Shown here one piece after another: positions 5,821 through 7,242 of a stretch of 7,242 bases of DNA. The position numbers were made by a program, and so were the translations under genes. Origin of the DNA: Eubacteriales Family XIII. Incertae Sedis bacterium. Lineage in GTDB: Bacteria > Bacillota > Clostridia > Peptostreptococcales > Anaerovoracaceae. The notes under the pieces were generated by a model. The model made no database searches, had not been told where the DNA came from, and saw only the letters and a program-made list of their open reading frames with translations. The stretch spans positions 1 through 7,242 of the forward strand of contig JAITNA010000032.1 in NCBI GenBank assembly GCA_031290715.1, written 5' to 3'. Numbering within the stretch: position 1 is the stretch's first letter; each line of letters opens with the position of its first letter.

Positions 5821-6988
5821 CCGCGTAGTCCAGATCGCTGTTGACGACCGCGATATAGGCGGGGTCTTTTTCCGTCAGCGCCGCCTGCACTTGCTCTTTA
5901 ATCACGTCGAAAGTTTGTGCGCTGTTTTCATGCGCGACGACCGCATCGAAAATCACATTGATATGATCCGGCCCCGGGACAAGGCGCAGATCGTGCATTC
6001 CGCGCGCGCCGTCAATCTCCGCCAGTACGCCCGTGATGAGCTTGCGCAACTCGGCCACTTTGGGGTTTTGCGTGTCGATGGGATCCATGTGCCCCACGAG
6101 CAATACCCCGAGTTTTTCCTTTGCTTCCATCTCAATGCGGTCGACCATGGAATGTGATACAAAAATATCCACGCGCGAATCCACCTCGATGTGGACGGAG
6201 GCAAAAACATGGCCCGGCCCGTAGTCGTGTACGATCAGGTCGTGCAGCCCAAGCGCCCCCGCGTGTTCGAGAATAACCTCCTCGATTTCGCGGATCAACC
6301 TCGGGTCCGCGCTCTGCCCCAGAAGCGGCGCGGCGGTTTCCCGGATCATCGTGAGCCCCGAATAAATAATGAAAACGCCGACCGCCAGCCCGACATAGCC
6401 GTCGATATGCACGCCGAGGAGCTTGTCAAGCAGCAGGGAAATCAGCACAATGGCCGTAGAAACAGCGTCGTTGCGGCTGTCGATACCCGTCGCCTTGAGC
6501 GAGGGGCTGCCAATCAGGACGCTCAATTTCATATTGAAACGATAGAGCCAAAGCTTGACCAAAGCAAGGATCACGAGCAGAACGATCGCGGTCATGCTCG
6601 ATGTCACCGGCGTAGGGTGCATGACCTTATCATATGATGTCGTAATGAGTTTCACGCCGACGGCAATGATAATGCCCGAAACGATGGCGCCCGTCATATA
6701 CTCAATGCGCGCATGCCCGAACGGATGCTCGTCGTCGCTCTTCCTGCTTGCGAGTTCAAACCCCACGATCGTAATAACGGAGGACGCGGCGTCCGTCAGG
6801 TTGTTGACCGCGTCGGCCATGACCGCCATACTCCCCGCGGCCATGCCGACAAAAAGCTTGACAAGGCCGAGCAGCAAATTGAGCACGACGCCGACGACGC
6901 CCGACAAACGCCCGCAATGCTCCCTGCGCAAGCGATTGTCACCGCCGCATTTCGTCGTCACAAATTTTCGAATCAAAAAATCAGTCAT
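5810..6988 (-). CDS. Cation diffusion facilitator transporter with doubled C-terminal domain
   Basis: Inner-membrane divalent-cation/proton antiporter of the CDF family, expected to export metal from the cytoplasm. Six membrane helices lie at roughly 27-48, 52-76, 97-118, 131-152, 174-190 and 196-214. The metal-site helices carry MADAVNNLTDAASS (57-70: Asp59, Asn62, Asn63, Asp66) and IDSRNDAVS (169-177: Asp170, Asp174), with HPFGHARIEY (88-97) between. An Asn-rich helix 2 site with DxxxD in helix 5 resembles Bacillus MneS (YeaB)-type Mn2+ exporters, so Mn2+ is a reasonable guess; Zn2+, Fe2+ or Co2+ are not excluded. At 392 residues it is about 90 longer than a typical CDF, because two ferredoxin-like cytoplasmic domains appear in tandem (about 226-304 and 311-388). 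The start at 6988 matches the N-terminus of long clostridial homologues as I recall them (FLIRKF), although no Shine-Dalgarno sequence precedes it. Confidence 0.9.
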   Translation of the reverse strand: MTDFLIRKFVTTKCGGDNRLRREHCGRLSGVVGVVLNLLLGLVKLFVGMAAGSMAVMADAVNNLTDAASSVITIVGFELASRKSDDEHPFGHARIEYMTGAIVSGIIIAVGVKLITTSYDKVMHPTPVTSSMTAIVLLVILALVKLWLYRFNMKLSVLIGSPSLKATGIDSRNDAVSTAIVLISLLLDKLLGVHIDGYVGLAVGVFIIYSGLTMIRETAAPLLGQSADPRLIREIEEVILEHAGALGLHDLIVHDYGPGHVFASVHIEVDSRVDIFVSHSMVDRIEMEAKEKLGVLLVGHMDPIDTQNPKVAELRKLITGVLAEIDGARGMHDLRLVPGPDHINVIFDAVVAHENSAQTFDVIKEQVQAALTEKDPAYIAVVNSDLDYAAGR

Positions 6989-6994
6989 GCGGAT

Positions 6995-7003
6995 ATTGTA
7001 ACA
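6995..7003 (-). promoter_or_regulatory. Extended -10 promoter abutting the CDF start codon
   Basis: On the minus strand, TGTTACAAT is an extended -10 box (TGn plus TACAAT, one mismatch to TATAAT). Only six nt (6994-6989) separate it from the ATG, so initiation 7 nt downstream of the box would fall on the A of the start codon. No good -35 box is seen at 16-18 nt, which is usual for extended -10 promoters. No Shine-Dalgarno sequence exists between box and ATG. Confidence 0.5.
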
Positions 7004-7049
7004 TGAAACCTGTTCAATGCTTCCTTTTTAGAAAATGTTACGAAAAGTG

Positions 7050-7058
7050 TGTTATGAT
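7050..7058 (+). promoter_or_regulatory. Possible extended -10 box facing right
   Basis: TGTTATGAT on the plus strand matches TGn plus TATGAT (one mismatch to TATAAT). No recognisable -35 box is found upstream. If used, it would start a transcript near 7065 reading out of the window through the repeats. It is weak on its own and could be a chance match in AT-rich DNA. Confidence 0.22.
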
Positions 7059-7129
7059 TCGGGGGTACGGAGCGGTCTTTCGCTGTCCCAATATGGGAAA
7101 TATCAAAAATGTATACAAAACGGCCGTAA

Positions 7130-7191
7130 TGCCTCAAAAATAAATAACGTCGAAAAGCGATTCGTTGCCTCAAAATAAAACAACGTTGAAA
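7130..7191. repeat. Imperfect 26-bp direct repeat, 36-bp period
   Basis: Copies at 7130-7155 and 7166-7191 agree at 22 of 26 positions. Both begin TGCCTCAAAA and end with AACGT or AACGTT followed by GAAA one base later; the 10-bp stretches following each copy are unrelated. The second copy contains the palindrome CAACGTTG (7181-7188). The distance (36 bp, about 3.4 helical turns) and the two-copy number fit a pair of protein-binding sites or an old tandem duplication better than a CRISPR array. Confidence 0.7.
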
Positions 7192-7242
7192 TGACTTCTC
7201 CTTTCCGTGCGGTTATTCGTAGATATAACGGTTTTGTGTGCC

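Larger units (their letters stand above)
6989..7242. other. AT-richer non-coding region upstream of the CDF gene
   Basis: These 254 nt are clearly poorer in G and C than the genes and hold no convincing coding frame. They contain the CDF promoter next to its start codon, a second extended -10-like site on the plus strand, a small TCCCA-ATA-TGGGA inverted repeat (7086-7098), the palindrome TGTATACA (7110-7117), and the 36-bp-period repeat at 7130-7191. The neighbouring gene to the right lies outside the window, so it is not known whether this is a divergent intergenic region. Confidence 0.7.

Noticed and set aside
3470..6988. A defence or antibiotic-resistance island
   Set aside because: The three minus-strand genes are common chromosomal transporter families. 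No nuclease, toxin, integrase or transposase is present, and codon use matches the biosynthetic genes.
6985..7173. 62-codon minus-strand frame ending in an ATGA overlap with the CDF start
   Set aside because: The overlap would neatly explain the missing CDF ribosome binding site. However, the frame starts with TTG, has no Shine-Dalgarno sequence, runs through non-coding repeats and a promoter box, and its codon use is unlike the neighbouring genes. A conserved homologue would revive it.
7130..7191. CRISPR array
   Set aside because: There are only two imperfect copies separated by 10 bp, with no regular spacer and no cas gene in view.
6989..7242. Mn2+-sensing (yybP-ykoY) riboswitch before the CDF gene
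   Set aside because: The conserved internal sequences of that class are not seen, and the best promoter leaves no leader in which it could reside.

Overview
The window looks like a piece of a GC-rich chromosome from an anaerobic, Clostridia-type Bacillota. That assignment is inferred from four things: the acetylase-type DapH, a threonine synthase with clostridial-style motifs, a YhaQ/YhaP (NatA/NatB)-like ABC pair, and strong purine-rich Shine-Dalgarno sequences. No taxonomic marker is present. The coding strand of every gene is strikingly G-rich, so the G/C asymmetry flips where gene orientation flips, near 3.45 kb. This also produces long antisense shadow ORFs, which are not annotated.

Left half (plus strand, 1-3420): a biosynthetic run from the aspartate family. 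It begins with the tail of an unidentified protein (2-175). Diaminopimelate epimerase dapF (208-1062), tetrahydrodipicolinate N-acetyltransferase dapH (1104-1796) and threonine synthase thrC (1882-3420) follow. The spacers are 32, 41 and 85 nt, no terminator is visible between them, and each gene has its own ribosome binding site, so they probably form one operon. dapH commits tetrahydrodipicolinate to the N-acetyl branch of lysine/meso-DAP synthesis, dapF makes meso-DAP for lysine and peptidoglycan, and thrC completes the threonine branch from the same aspartate-semialdehyde pool. The dapH-thrC spacer holds a long inverted repeat that could form a 15-bp RNA stem ending 5 nt before the thrC ribosome binding site.

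Right half (minus strand, 3470-6988), convergent with the first block: a cation diffusion facilitator (CDF) transporter (6988-5810) is followed by a two-gene ABC-2 exporter, ATPase (5694-4747) then permease (4750-3470). The ATPase and permease overlap by ATGA and are surely co-translated. The CDF gene is separated from them by 115 nt that contain a good candidate sigma-A promoter and two sets of short direct repeats. All three encode membrane export functions. The CDF metal-site pattern suggests divalent cation (possibly Mn2+) efflux; the ABC substrate cannot be read from sequence.

Right edge (6989-7242): an AT-richer non-coding region upstream of the CDF gene. It carries an extended -10 promoter placed so that transcription would begin at or very near the A of the CDF ATG, which suggests a leaderless mRNA. 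It also holds an imperfect 26-bp direct repeat with 36-bp period and smaller palindromes.

I see no mobile element, CRISPR array, tRNA/rRNA or defence system. Most of the window is ordinary housekeeping. The points that merit a second look are the leaderless CDF gene with its doubled C-terminal domain, the hairpin before thrC, and unusual residues in conserved loops of DapF and ThrC.
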